A DNA stretch of 64,000 bases from Marisa cornuarietis (lineage: Eukaryota > Mollusca > Gastropoda > Architaenioglossa > Ampullariidae): NCBI GenBank assembly GCA_004794655.1, contig SMMW01000634.1, positions 3,382,501 through 3,446,500 of the forward strand, read 5' to 3'. Both the position numbers and the translations under genes were made by a program. Shown here piece by piece: positions 37,123 through 50,241 of this stretch. Each line of letters begins with the position of its first letter. Within the stretch, counting starts at the first letter, position 1. Below the pieces are notes generated by a model. The model saw only the letters and a program-made list of their open reading frames with translations, did not search any database and was not told the DNA's origin.

Positions 37123-39655
37123 CTCAAAATATGACAGACGATACAAAAAAAACGAAAAAACGACAGAGCCATCCCCTCAAGCCAGTTAGGCGAAGGGACG
37201 TCACTCTCATACTGGCATGTATTCAGTATAAAGATATTTGTGTTAAACTCGGTGATAAGAATATTCCAGAACTGATCTGGGTGAACAAAAACAGTCTACG
37301 TCTAGTAATCTTAAGTCTTTTAAGGTCGGTGATGCTACTATTTCCTTCACTTCACATGACGAATCATTACCTCACCCCTGATATGAAATAAGAGAAACAG
37401 GTTTCATTGTCATTCTTTATTGCAGCTTCCTAGTGTAGAGATATTTATCTAACTAATCTCAAGTTAGTTTTTTGTGCCTCTAACTTGTCTTACGCTGACC
37501 TTAATTATTCACAAATTCACAAACCCCCAAAATATGTCTTTTTCTAAAAAGCGTGCTTTTTCGGCGCAATACATAATGATGAATTTCTGCTCTACAAACT
37601 AACACATTTAAAAATGGTTTTTAAGAACTCCAGTAGCTTTGCGAGACTCAGCATCTCGGGACTAAATAAGAGGAAATTCTTGATTAACAAATCTATTGTT
37701 TTGTGCAATGTTTAAAATGACATCCTTTTCTCTATTATCTTCTCCATGTTCAGTAAAAATGTACCAGCCTTCATGAATGCCCGTCTTCGTCTTTTGAACT
37801 CCTGAACCCTTTTAAGGGCCATCTGTTGCATTCCTTTATCCCACGCAACAGCCCTTTAACCCAGGAATCACATCATGTGATGTTAAAAAGTATGCATAGA
37901 AGAGACGTTTTTCTATCGTAGAACCATGCAATTAAAAGTTATTGATGGAATCGAAATCAGAACTATGCTGATGTTCTTATATCGTCAAAACCAAGACCAT
38001 AAAACTGAAAGACCTAACAAGGCACGTGCGTCTGTGTTTTTGTGATTCGGTATTTTGCAAACAAGTGAAACACAGACAAATCTGCTCCCTCTTCCCTATT
38101 AAATCAGACCTAATCGCTCTGTAGCTTTCTATCTGGAAAGACAGAAAAAGAATCTGACACGATTCTCTTGGTGGGTCTACAATTACTGTAATAGCAGCCA
38201 ATCGGTTTGTTGATACTCCATTAGATTCTTTAAAACTCTTTTTTGCAGATTACATTAGTTTCACAGTGCTGCAAATTTCCAAGAACGTCTGTGAACTCGA
38301 TCCTATCCCTCTAGCCTTTTCTCCAAGTTTTAGGCGAATTTCTAACAATTACATCTATGCCACATCATCCATAGTAATGTATTTCTATTAAAGAAACGCA
38401 CATATTGTACATGTATATGAAGTTTTTAGAAAAAAAAACTCTACTAACTGTTTGAGAATCAGCACATCATCACTCAAAAGAAGGGAAGTCAAATAAAAAT
38501 TTGTCGTAAACAATTTATTGTTTATTGCTGAGAATTGTTTGAAATGAAATAATCTTTTTTATTATCTTCATTATATTTAGGGAAAATACACCATTCTCCA
38601 CGAACGTCTGGCTTCGTTTTATAAAAAAATTGAGCTCGTGAGACACCATTTAAGTGCCATCTGTTGCATTCAATTATCCAACTTGAACATCTTCTAGGGT
38701 ATCTTTATCATGATTGAACATCTCTTTACCCACGAATCACATCTTTGTAAGGGGCTGCTGCACTAGTAAACTTGCTGGAGTGGTCTTTATGCATCTGGAC
38801 AGTTGCAATGAATTTTAACAGACTTTATATCATATGCATGACGAAAGCAAACAAAGAAGAGACATTTTTTTCTTTCGCAAAACCACGCAGTTAATGAGGG
38901 GACACACCCCGAAAAACAAACATTCTTAAAAGCTTGTGTTAGTAGACTCAAAATTCTTCTTGAAATGGTTGACTAAAGAAACGATGTACAACTGTATGAA
39001 GAGAAATTAGCAAAATCAACTTAACTAATTTTTTATGAATGTTACTACTAAACTACTAACTAATTCATGTAAAAACCTCATTACCTCATAGAATTGTTTA
39101 GACGTGCATAAAAAACTCAACAAAATTTCAGGTCTGTTTCACATGTCAATATACAGTTATAAGGTTTTAAAATTAACAAACTAACAAAAGCAAGAAACTG
39201 AAATGGCGAGAGGAGAAAAAAAATAAAAACTTAGTAACTACTAAACTACTAAATATTTTTAAAAGCGATCAAGGAAATGATTTAAATATGTATAAAGAAA
39301 AAAATATTATTTCAGGAAACGTAATAAGTTCCATATGTAGTAGATCTTGTATAATCATTGTATCAAGTACCTTGGACTCTTTTTATTCGATTTATACTAA
39401 AGTGAACTTTTCGTACATTTAGAGATACCAGCGAAACTGGTGCCAAAACAAAAAATATTGGATAGTGAATCACACAAAGGTTGCATTTAAGTAAGGTACA
39501 GGGGGAAGAATATTAGATTATCGTTTAATCTACGTTTCCATACTTAGAAAAACCATATCCCGTGTTTATTTCTTACAGTTGACTTTGAAACAGTTATCAA
39601 CAGTGTAGCCTGTCATGCGAAGCATAAAAGTAGGCAGCAATGAAGCAGAATACGG

Positions 39656-39759
<104 letters not shown>

Positions 39760-40335
39760 CCAGCTAGCCACCCAGCCCACCCGCCCTGCTACTTGTTGTG
39801 AGTCTCTATACCTTGTGACAGATATATTTCCGGAGAATGTATAGTCCTGTACAGCTGCCTGCGTACGGTTCTCCAAAACGGCAGGAAAAAAAATTAGCCT
39901 TAATGCCAACATTAACAAGAAAGTGAAGTAAAATAAAAAAAACTTATGTGTCGTTCCAAAATAAAAAAAAAACTTTTCAGTACACAAAGATCAACGCACA
40001 AAGCCGAGAGAATACGTCCGGACATTGTATTGCAATTCTCAAATGTAAATAAACATTACAAAATTGTGTCTATGGAATTTGAAAAAATACATAATAGAAA
40101 AATGCTAAATATAAACAATGAAGGATTTATTACTTAAAAGCTTAAAGGTGAGAAGGGTTTCTTACCTCCATCCTCCCTTTCCTCTTCTCTTATCTTGCTT
40201 ATTCATCAGTATTTCTAGCCTGGTCACAGTCTCTAAAATACCGCAGCATTTTAACGCCTGACAAACAGCACAATAAATTGTCCAAACAGGATAATATTTG
40301 TACAATCAGCACCACACGGTGCATGTGAACAACAA

Positions 40336-40342
40336 TTTAAAG
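40336..40342 (+). promoter_or_regulatory. TATA-like box of gene C
   Basis: TTTAAAG at the position where B and E have TATAAAG, with the same upstream CACCACACGGTGCATGTGAA block, 77 bp before the ATG. The changed base may weaken the box. Confidence 0.55.
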
Positions 40343-40412
40343 GTCTGGCACAGTCACACCTCATCAGACCGCTCACCTGTCATACTTTGGTTTTTCCTAA
40401 ACAGCTTGCACC

Positions 40413-43400
40413 ATGAAGTCCTTTGTCTTGGGTCTGTTGGTCCTCTACTTTACAGGTATGTAGCAGTACTGAAAGATATATAATATTCTGATAGTAAACT
40501 CTTTGAAATTTTTTCTAACCTCTAAAATATTACTGGCAAATACGAAAGTTTGAATGTTACTAAATCGTAGAAAAATTGGATACACCCATTGTTGGTTTTT
40601 GTGCACAACGGAATAATCATAAATTAAACAATAGTGTCATATTTTGTATCAACATTCAGTCTATATGCAAAAAACTTTGTAGCTGACGTCCTAAAGAAAA
40701 ATTGCTTTAAAAATAAATGTCAGCCAAAGTAAAAATATTCTTTATTAATATTAAAGCAAAACCACATTTTAGAATAGAATAACACCTACTTATATTGGTG
40801 CTTTTGTTTGATTGCATTTTAAATAACTTGTTGCTTTATGCTGCTGCAACAGAACTATCTTCCTTCTTATGTTAAATAGCGTATGTTTTCTAAATTAAAA
40901 AAACAGCCACAATTTAATGTTAGAAATATCAAGGCACGATGTTACCTACTCGAACATAAAATGCAATGTACTTATATGCACAGTGCCATATTGTGATTTG
41001 TAGATTGTACTAGTGATACATCATTACTGTTAGCATAACAAAGGTGATTCGGAATCGTATTTTACAGAAAGGGGTCAACCCACATTTATTAATAAGCTAA
41101 TTCTGCCTCTCCAGTTAACTATGTCTTGTGAATGGAAATTATACCCAAGAAACGTAAAATGAAATTTGAATGACCTGATTTTTAATTTGTTTCTCCATAG
41201 GTTTTGATTCTTGTGAATTGTTATTAAAATAGAGCAGTCTTCCAATTCTAAATTTTTTAATCTGGTTTTATTATACATGTGTAAGTTTAGCTGGTGTGTT
41301 GGCAAAGTGAGTGAGCGTATAACTATGCACCTCTCTTTTGTATCAGGGATTATATGTTAGTTTATGTGGTATTCTTCTTTCTTACCACATACATTCGGCC
41401 GGTAGGACTGGCAATCAGAGTTTACCATTGTTCTGTGTTACACGCTTAGACCTCTCAAAATCTAATCTTAGTTTTCTTACCTGCAATTTAGGTAGTCTGG
41501 CTCTTTTTGCACTGCCTCCGTTAAAAAAGCGACAAAGTCCTTGCGATGATACGGAACTTATGCCATGTACCAAGGAGTTTGCTGAAGTCTTGAACCTATT
41601 CCGTAGCTCCAGCAATGATGATGCCTATCAACAGACATGCTCGTAAGTATCAGGTTATCTTCCAGACAAAACTTATTACTGCTTCATTTGGTGGCATGGA
41701 ATTTCATTCAATCACTTATTTGTCCCTACACTGGTAGGGACACTCGTTCGGAGGGTTGGGGAGTGAGCACATGGATACATGCTGCAGCTAACAAGGCTCG
41801 CTTCTCACGCCTGTCATTCGCGGCGACAGTGAGCATATCCTGAAATATGTGAGTTATTCCCCTGGACACCATGCCGTCGATCACCTGGTACCTTGAAGGA
41901 CAGTCTGCGAGAAAATATCATGCTGGTTCACACGACAGATCATACCAGGTTACGCCGCTTGTCTGTTACAAGTAGGGTTTTCTATTGTCCCACGAGGTAG
42001 GCAAGTGAGCTGTGTACATCGCCATTGGTTCTTTCGAGATTATGCGAAGCGGCCTCTTCAGGAACATTTTCTCAAATGCCTAGATTCTTTTGGGGTTTAT
42101 TAAACAGACTCGGTACTAAACAGGTAAAAATGTAAAGGTCATCCCATAACCTTTTCAGGTCGTTGGGGAGTGAGGTGTTAGAGACCCCACTTTTCTCGGG
42201 GCCAGCTTTTACATGAGGGTGGTGCCAATCTCCTCTCCCTCGCTGCCTTACCTTCCCCAACCCTCTATTGAGTCCGGTACCCATTCCCGTCAGCTGGGTC
42301 AACTGGGGGAAGTTTGCTGCGCTTATCGGGAATTGAACCAGCGCGCTTTCGGTTCGGACGCTAGCGATTTAACTACTCGGCCATCCGCTTCCCCTACTCG
42401 GTACTACAAGTGACTTGGAGAAATTTACATCGTAATAAACCTGATGTTATGATTAAGACAGACCCTGTCTGCTTGTGCGATCTTGATGCAGATATCTATT
42501 GTAAAAATGCCCTCTTTGTTTAAGGAGGTTCCCAAGTGCTTAATGCAGTTTACTTCTTCGATTTTTACTCCCTTCATGAAGATATCGTCGTGTCCAGTTA
42601 CCATGACACTACTCTTTTCAGTGATAATCTCCATTCCATATGAACTGTCTGTAGAAGTGTTTAGGTGAAACTTTGCAATTACACAGAAGACAAATTAATA
42701 AAAACGTGTATGCTATCTCACCTGCATGTCTCAGACTCCAGGACACCTTGAAGGACTGTATCAACACCAAAGTTATTGATTGCTCAGAGGATGTAAAAAT
42801 GACATTTGTGGCCATGGAAGATGTCTTTAGTTATATCTGCAGTACAGAGGGCAGGGACAGTAAGTCTGAATTAAGAAAATAACATTTTTTGTCTGCAAGC
42901 TCCTTTAAAAAGATTACAAATTAATTCTAATTAATCTTGATGATGTATATATAACTAAGTAAATAAATATAAAAAACAAATACGCTATTGACACCTGGAC
43001 CAACATTTGACCTTGTCTTCAGTTTTTTTTCTGTCTGAAAGTGTTGTTACTTTTTTTTTACAGGATACACGTGTTTACTTCCCTGTATCTGTTCCAAACT
43101 CTCTCAATCGAATAGGATTCTGTGGTATCAAGTTTGACAGTTTCGGTCTTTGTTGCCAGCAATGTTGACGGAATCGAACTGCATTGCCAATCATGACTTT
43201 GAGCAGTCCATTCAGCTTTGCTCTGGTACAGTACAGCCACAGATGCAGGAGAACACTCCAGTCAATGATACCATCTGTGGGTACGTCTGTAACCTGCAAG
43301 CATGTCAGCAACAAAATTATCTTAGAAAACTAATCTGTCTCAGCGGTTAACGACGCACAAGTGAAATAAAAATCTTCTGCTAACAATTTCCACGCAGTTT

Positions 43401-44193
43401 TCCAGTTGCAGGACTCGATAACTTATAGACGTACACGGCATATTGAAAATTAACGCAGATATATATAAAATTTAGGCTTGACAGATACATTGACTCGTGC
43501 ATTACCACATCTACCTTAGAGAACGGCATCAGAACAAAGCTGCATATTTTTCTTTAAATTTTTGTGTTTTCTTCTTCTGCTGCTGTATTTTCTAATCCTT
43601 ATGTTTTTTCTTCTACATCTTCTTTTACCGTTACCATTTCTATTACAAGACATTACTTTTACTTCGACCTTCATATTTACTGTTGATATAACAACTAATG
43701 TCGCAAATAAAACAATGTGCAGTTGGCTTGACAATATGGTGGGTTGCGTGCAAGAAAAAGTGAAGCAGAAATGCAGTGTGAAGGCTGGCAACTTTGTAGG
43801 AAACGTCTTCTCTCGTATGTGGTCGCCATATACAAACAAGATGGAATGCAACACCCAGGATAGACAAGTCCGTAAGTATCGGTCGCGAATCATTTTGGGC
43901 ACGTTCATGTGAACACACTTTACATGCTACACAATTCCGGTTTTAAACTGCTGAGTACTAAACCATATCTTTGTTCGCTAATTCTGAACTGTCTTTTTTG
44001 TAGGATATATCGCCATAGTTTATAATATATATATATATATATATGTAATAAAACTCAGAAACGCTACAAGCAGCAGCGCAAGATTTCCCTTATTTTAACA
44101 CGAAACGTATTAGTATCTCAAAGTAGCTGAAAGATTTCTGTTTTCCTTTTTTTAACAGGTGACCTCTTCAAATTTATTTCTTATCAAATGTGA
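40413..44193 (+). CDS. Gene C: secreted 12-cysteine protein, six exons, 207 aa
   Basis: Exons: 40413-40455, 41492-41642, 42735-42859, 43160-43280, 43723-43871 and 44159-44193. They total 624 nt, with phases 1, 2, 1, 2 and 1 and AG/GT at every border; the first donor is a good GTATGT. The signal peptide is MKSFVLGLLVLYFTG. Residues 26-29 are Lys-Lys-Arg-Gln. Exons 2-5 each carry three cysteines (for example ESNCIANHDFEQSIQLC in exon 4). The tail differs from A, B and E (RDLFKFISYQM). The copy is clearly older than the A/B/E split, since its introns align only in patches, but it still shares the intron-2 RTE fragment. Intron 2 also holds a full-length SINE. Confidence 0.8.
41703..42640 (-). mobile_element. 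RTE-like LINE fragment in intron 2 of C
   Basis: Minus-strand frames give EIITEKSSVMVTGHDDIFMK and KHLGTSLNKEGIFTIDICI, matching the RTE C-terminal region. Positions 41720-42000 match 19719-20000. It is interrupted by a SINE at 42119-42395. Confidence 0.7.
42119..42395 (-). mobile_element. Full-length tRNA-derived SINE
   Basis: A 277-bp unit with an 11-bp target duplication, ACTCGGTACTA, at 42108-42118 and 42396-42406. The minus-strand head resembles a Leu/Ser-type tRNA: A-box region GATGGCCGAGT and a perfect B box, GGTTCAATTCC, at 42339-42329. It is inserted in the RTE fragment and is not present in A, B or E. Confidence 0.85.
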
Positions 44194-45388
44194 AGACAAC
44201 AGTGGCGCCATGCAGACAAAAGGCAGGAGGGAGGGGGAGCTGACAGCAGCTTTTTTTGCGTACAGCTCTTATCGACGGACATCTTTCCGTTACAGCAACA
44301 TCCTCGTTGATTTAAAACAAAACCTGTTTAGTTTGCATGCATGTTAGCAACAACAAACTTTAAACTTAAAGTAGGTAAAAGAAGACCAGGTAACCCTGAG
44401 ATCTCAGCGGTCTGAAGATGCAATGATATCTATGCCATATTGTACATATATAACCTTATAAAGAATACCGAATATATGATGCTACACACTAAACATGACA
44501 AGTTTCTCATGCTATTTACCCATGTAGGATAATAGAATTTTTAAAATAATTTTTGCTAAGATATGGCGGGATTAAAAAAATTAAATGCTCCAAACGAATT
44601 TTTGCTGTAGTTTGTGGTACGAGTGTTTCAGAAGGAGATATTTGAATCACTAAAAAGGGCATTTGTGTATGCCGTAATGTCACAGGAAGGGAATCTCAAA
44701 TTTGAAACTGGAAACAAATCACATTCAAAAGTATTAAAGTCCTTTACAGAAGAAAACTCTCTCAATATCACATTCATTCAGGTACTAATTTACTTCACTA
44801 CCCATCATAATTTTACCCATATTATCGTGCACGTTTAGCTATTTCTATCGTTCATAATCTATATGTGCAGACTTACAAAAAATAAATTTCATAAAACTCT
44901 ATAAAACCTACATACTAAAAATGTCAAAGTCTGAGTGACACCGTAACGGGTATTCAGCTGTATAAAATAATTGAACAGTTCTGTTCTGTTCATCACTTTT
45001 CTCGATCGAGTTAAGGAAAAGACGAAACACAAATCCAGTGAATATCACTTCTGGTCTCAGTCTTAATTTTAACAGTATATACTAGTACAGTCTTTACCAT
45101 AATATTCACCATAATATTCTAGAACAGCCAATAAATGACGCCGTTACATTAATGTAAAAGTGGCTGTCTTGGGACACCCGAGAACACACCCATGCTACCC
45201 GCCAACCTTTTCTATTTGTCGTTCCCTTCCCATTAGAACGTGCTAACAAAAACCAGGTATGGCGATTAGACACTGATAAATCTTCAAATCGTCAGCAGTC
45301 AGTTAGGCTTCTTTAAGAATGAGACTTACAAGTGAGTGTTTGAAACAAAGAGAAGACTTCTAGACGAAAGATAAGTAAATAAAACAGA
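44194..45388. other. 3' flank of C, no further gene recognised
   Basis: No exon is supported. A frame at 44614-44838 (74 aa) has no domain. Confidence 0.45.
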
Positions 45389-46260
45389 TGTAATTGTTAG
45401 AAACTCGTCTAGACTGTGAGTAAAAAGGAACAGGATCGAGTTCACGGGAGTGTCAACAAACCTATTGGCTGCTAGAGCGATTTTTTTTTCTATCTTTCCA
45501 GAGGAAAAACCACAGACCGATTTCGTTTAAACTAATAGGATAGAGGGAGCAGTGTCTTCTGTCTTTCAGTTGTTTGCAAATTACTGAATCACAAAAATAC
45601 GCACGTGCCTTGTTAAGGCTTTCAATTTTCTGGTCTCGGTCTTGACGACAGAATAACAACATACTTCTGCTTTCGATTCCATCCTTAGCTTTTAACTGCA
45701 TGGTTTCACGAAAGAAAAAAAAGGTTCTTTCTTTGTATACTTCTTAACATGCAGATGATATAAAAACAGTTAAAATTTATTAGCAACTGTACAGATGTTC
45801 GCACACCACTCCAGCAAAATTATGAGTGCAGCAATGTAGTTAGAAAGATGTGATTCCTGGGTGAAAAGATGGTCGGGTTGGATAATGGAGCTTCAACAGG
45901 TGGCACTTCAGTGATCTCTCACGAGTTTAATTTTTTTTTAAAGACGAAGCCAGGCATTCGTGAAGACGGGTGCATTTTCAGTGAATATAATGAAGATAAT
46001 ACAAAACGTGATCTCATTTCAAACAATTCTTTGCAATAAGCAATAGATCTTTCAATCAAGATTGTGTTTGACTTTCCTCCTATTTAGTGACGACGTAAAC
46101 ATTTTCAAAAAGTTGCTAGAGTTATTATTATTATTTTTTTTTTTAATTCAGATGTGTGCGTTTCTATAGTAGAAATGCATCATTATGGGTGGTGTGGGAT
46201 AACCATGTTATATGTGAAAACGATTTTCTGCGGTTTGTGAATAGCTTAGGGGAGGGTAAG
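45389..46260 (+). repeat. Diverged direct copy of the outer palindrome-arm repeat
   Basis: Aligns with 15889-16700 in the same order (GTAATTGTTAGAAA start, AACAGGATCGAGTT, AGTGCAGCA, GATGTGATTCCTGGG). It separates C from D just as the arm repeat precedes B, which suggests that the ancestral tandem unit was this repeat plus a gene. Confidence 0.6.
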
Positions 46261-46345
46261 ACCAGAAAACACAAAAGTGAAGTTAAGGCTGAAAAGGAGC
46301 TAACATCTTGTTAAGAGATGAACGGAAACTAATGGTCTCAAAACT

Positions 46346-46565
46346 CTTTATTTCCAGATGATACATCTTGTTCCTAGATGGAGAAGAAAAAAGTTTTGTA
46401 AAAGCCGTAACCATCATTCATACTTACTCTGCAATCTCGGATTTAAAAATTAACAATGACAAAACACAAGTATTTTTTCTAGGGAGCAGAAGAAAAAATT
46501 CTCAACTAAGATATATGAGAGTTAGAAACCATCATATGGCTCTTGGTATTTTTATGGTTTTTTGA
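46346..46565 (+). mobile_element. L1-like reverse-transcriptase fragment
   Basis: A PDDTS motif, then after a frame break FLDGEEKSF, SDLKINNDKTQVFFLGSR and further residues follow the catalytic motif and the next block of L1-type reverse transcriptases. It is short and degraded. Confidence 0.55.
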
Positions 46566-48875
46566 TATTGATAAAATGAATTAGAATAAGAATAAGATGC
46601 GAAAAGAGAACTTGTAAAGTGCTTTTTCTCAATGATGAAGAAATACTAAAACAGTAACGTTTAGCATATTATCATTAAATTCGGCCCAATACAGCGCACT
46701 ACAAAACACCACACAGATCAACAACAAAAACACTTTGTTGTAATACAAGCAACAAGTTTAATATCCCCCGTGATGTGCCACAAACACATACAGAACAGTG
46801 TGTATCTACAATTTTACTCATGGTCCGTGGTGACATAAAAGACTTCCGGAAGTCACGAAGTGTGCTTCATCAAATTCATCACATGAGGAAAAGTATTTCG
46901 CAAGATCACGCTACCAGTATCACTGTATCAACCAATTTCTCAAGATGGTGTAGAGGTAAAATATCGGGACAACTCGAGACTTCATACTAGAAAAAGAAAT
47001 AATGTTGTACCAACCTCTACCTACTTCTGTACAGTTTAAGTGTGTAGTGGTTACGTGCTTTTACTGCCCTATTGTTTGAACTGAATGAAAGGGCATGCCG
47101 ATAATCATAGTACCTGTCTATCCTGGGCGTCTCCAAGTTGGAAAAGTCGCAAATGTCGCTATAATAACAGGGAGTTTCCAATGCACTGTATCACCACCTT
47201 TTATCGCCCCTCCTATTTAAGAAAGGATAGATTTACTATCTGGTCGTTATCTTTATCGTTGTCATTGTCGTTATCACTCTGTTCAATGCAGTTTCATGGT
47301 GTCCTTGCTGCTTTCAGTCCTCGTCTCACGTCCGTGACAGGCTAACTCCTCTCTGTAAATGAAGAATACGTGGAATTCAGATAAGTGCTGTGGATGTGTC
47401 CAGACAGAAACTATGTACCTATTTTAGTTAGATCCTACATTTAGAGAACAGTTATCCCTCCATCAATATATTTCTATCAAATGCCAAAATGTTTTATTAA
47501 TGTTCACAGGGAATGGTAAACTATGTATTCTTTCACGATAACTGTGTAATAAATGATTATAAATCAAGCTTCAGCTATGTCGGTAGTTCATCTGCACTTG
47601 GCAATACCGCATGTCCGCATGGTGACACTGGCAGTAGAAATGTCAGCATGCTAATAATTGAGATTATCAGATGTGCCCTTTGATAATCTAAGTTGTAACT
47701 GTTTAATACCTAAGATTAGTGATATGTTAGTCTGAACAAGACTGTCAACCAGGAAAATTGCTCTTTATAAGGCTATTGAGAGATCCATGGCTTTAATTCA
47801 GAAGCTCTGAAGTCTTATTCATTGCCAAAGTTTAAGATAGTTCTGTTATATGAAACTTAAAAAATAGGGTAAAATGATGTAATAAACGTAAAAAGATTAA
47901 GACGACCCCAACATCAACATTTATTTTACTTTTTGTTTTGCATTTTTTAGCTCGAAAAGGATATTGAGAAAAAAATTTCGGTCTACCCGATTGCTGAGAA
48001 AAAAAAATCTCAGGAAACAGAGCACAAAGTATCACAAAACATGTTCCGGTGGTCTTTTATGACAGAGAGGCATGAAAGATTTTATATTAATATTTTTCTC
48101 TTAAGCTCACCTGGATTTGTCGAGAAAACAGGAAGTGACGAAACGAACGTATTTCTAAAAATAGCACCCTTTGCACTAGCATAAGTCGAAGAGAAAAGAT
48201 GCAATCATCGGTGAAAGAAAACTGACCCGGATACATTGTGCTGTTGCTGAATGTTCTCTTTGACACTCAGAGGGTGTTAGTTTGTACTCATGAAGGAAAT
48301 CCTACAGATAATGGCAGCAAACGCCAGTGGACTAACTTTGTTCAAACGTGCCGTGCGAACTTGGTCCCCACACCGTACTCATGAATTTGCTCAAAACGTT
48401 TCAAAATCGATTGTTATCCAGTCACTTATACAGTACAAGCAAGTCTTGGACTTTCAGTAAACCGAAGAAATCTTATTCATACAGCAGTGCTTACTATACA
48501 AAAGCACGAGATGTTAAAAACAACTACGACTGCTGGTAGATCAAGCATCAGAGATGCATCGACGGTTTCTACAACGTATGGTCTACAAGTAACATCGTGT
48601 GACAGTCACAAACACATCATCATCAGTCGTATCTTTATCCAGCATAATGCTCAAAACAACTGACAGTGTGAGGACACCATTGATGTGCGTGATCGAAACA
48701 GCTTTAAAAAAAAAAACAAGGAAAAAAAAAGAATTGAGGATGCAGGTGAGAATGCCGATGTTTGAAGGCTTATATCTTAAAAATTAAGGATCATTATGTA
48801 CTCATACTTTGGGAATTATTATTTTAAAACGAGTTTAACACGATCATAAATAAATAATGTTGCAATTGGGTAGAC
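46566..48875. other. Mostly unassigned sequence upstream of gene D
   Basis: No repeat is recognised except a short ATCGTT-rich run near 47243-47275. It contains a candidate first exon of D at 47296. Other open frames have no domain. Confidence 0.4.
47296..47329 (+). other. Candidate exon 1 of gene D (uncertain)
   Basis: An ATG opens the hydrophobic MVSLLLSVLVS. A TATTTAA box (47214-47220) lies 82 bp upstream, a spacing like the 87 bp of B and E. A donor at 47330 (GTCCGT, weak) would leave phase 1 and join exon 2 at 50242 in frame. Without splicing the frame stops three codons later. The weak donor is the main doubt. Confidence 0.3.
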
Positions 48876-49928
48876 CTTGAAAAAGACTTTCAATAGAGTA
48901 TGGCTAAGGGAAATAGAATGTGTTGCGGATATTCAACATGGAAGAAGGCTTCATACGCACCAGCAAGGCACTACACGACGTCTCTTCAACAACCACTCGG
49001 GTAAACTTCAAGGATGACCTATGTACCCAGTGCTGTTTAACATCTATCTCCAGTAATCATGCGGGACACACTACAGGACCATCATACGATCTGAGTGAGT
49101 CGATTCAGTAATCTCCGCTTTGCTGACGACATCGATCTGATGGCGGGCAACTACCGCGATTTGCAGACCCACATCGAGTGCGTACTGGATGGAGATCAGC
49201 ACAGACAAGAGCAAAGCCACTGTAAACCCCACCGGATCTGGCGAGGCGGAAATTCAGATGAACGAGGTACAGCTGGAGGAGGTGCGTGTCTTCGAATACC
49301 TGGGTTCGACCATCTCAAAAGACGGTAGCAGCTCGGCGGACGTTTGTCTCAGGATCAGGACAGCAGCAGCAGCGGTGATAACCAGACTATACAAGATGTG
49401 GGATAGCAGAAGTGTCAGCTTCAGCACTAAGTTTCACGTTTCTTATTGTGCCCATCATGCTGTACAGCTACGAGACGTGAACCTTGCTCATAGAATCGGA
49501 GCGACGGATCCAGGAGTTCTTAATGTAGTGCTTCAGGGACCTCCTCTGGGTCTCGTACAGGGAACAAAACACGAACGACTTCGTCATCAGCATAGTAACC
49601 TGTCTGATGAGTCCCAGGGAACCTCTGCTTGCTACGGTCAAACGGCAGAAGCTGGTGAGGTTTGGTCATCCCGTCCTGTGTGACACCTTTACAATTACGG
49701 TTCTCCAAGGCTTCTTTAAAGGCAGTCGACGCCGTGCCATATAAAAAAACAACAACAAACAAACAGGGTGACTAGCTTGATAGAGTGCACCGGCTGTCCA
49801 CTAGGGGACCTTCTCTCACGGGCGAAAGACCGCACTGCTGACGTCAGCTCACATTTGCTATGCCCTATTGTGGCTCCCCTACGGCTGGTACTTCCGGTAC
49901 CAGTTCAGGGAGCAGAAGAAGAAAATTG
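48876..49928 (+). mobile_element. RTE-like LINE C-terminal fragment
   Basis: Reading across frames gives NLRFADDIDLMAGNYRDLQ (the catalytic motif), EISTDKSKATVNPTGSGEAE, VFEYLGSTISKDGSSSADV and RTAAAAVITRLYKMW, then a shifted frame with further C-terminal pieces and an AAG-rich tail. It lies in the putative first intron of D. Confidence 0.8.
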
Positions 49929-50241
49929 ATGTTGACTAACATGTTTGAATGGAATCATTAACTATTAATTTTTGAATAATGACTTTATCTATGACTATTT
50001 TTTTTTTAATTTTTAAATATTCAAGCATTACTTTTCCTTTTATGCAAAAAAATCACATCGGTTTTTATTTTTTAAAATAACTTATGATGACGCATGTACA
50101 TATATCTACAAAGACGCTTCTATTTGAATAGGTTTTAAATCGCGCAACCTTTTTCTAGTCAATACCAATTATTTTCCCATTTTTCCAGTATTATTCCAGT
50201 TTTCTGCAAACCTATTTTTAGTCTTCTCTTCTTCAATTCAG

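Larger units (their letters stand above)
34590..37350. other. 2.8-kb segment present only in the right palindrome arm
   Basis: Palindrome pairing stops near 34585 and resumes near 37357; in the left arm the two sides are contiguous around 16850-16868. No clear target duplication or inverted ends are seen. The left 1.9 kb (to about 36450) holds no recognised gene. The right part holds an AAT array with a LINE-type tail and a Fam20 terminal exon. It could be an insertion here or a deletion from the left arm. Confidence 0.65.
23975..39325 (-). repeat. Right arm of large palindrome, with two insertions
   Basis: Reverse complement of the left arm. It is 15.3 kb long because of a LINE (29986-34508, plus its target duplication) and a 2.76-kb segment (about 34590-37350). 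Without these it is about 8.0 kb, close to the left arm's 8.3 kb. Pairing resumes on both sides of each insert: 34509-34585 pairs with about 16868-16911, and 37357-37420 with about 16790-16850. It contains gene E. Confidence 0.85.
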
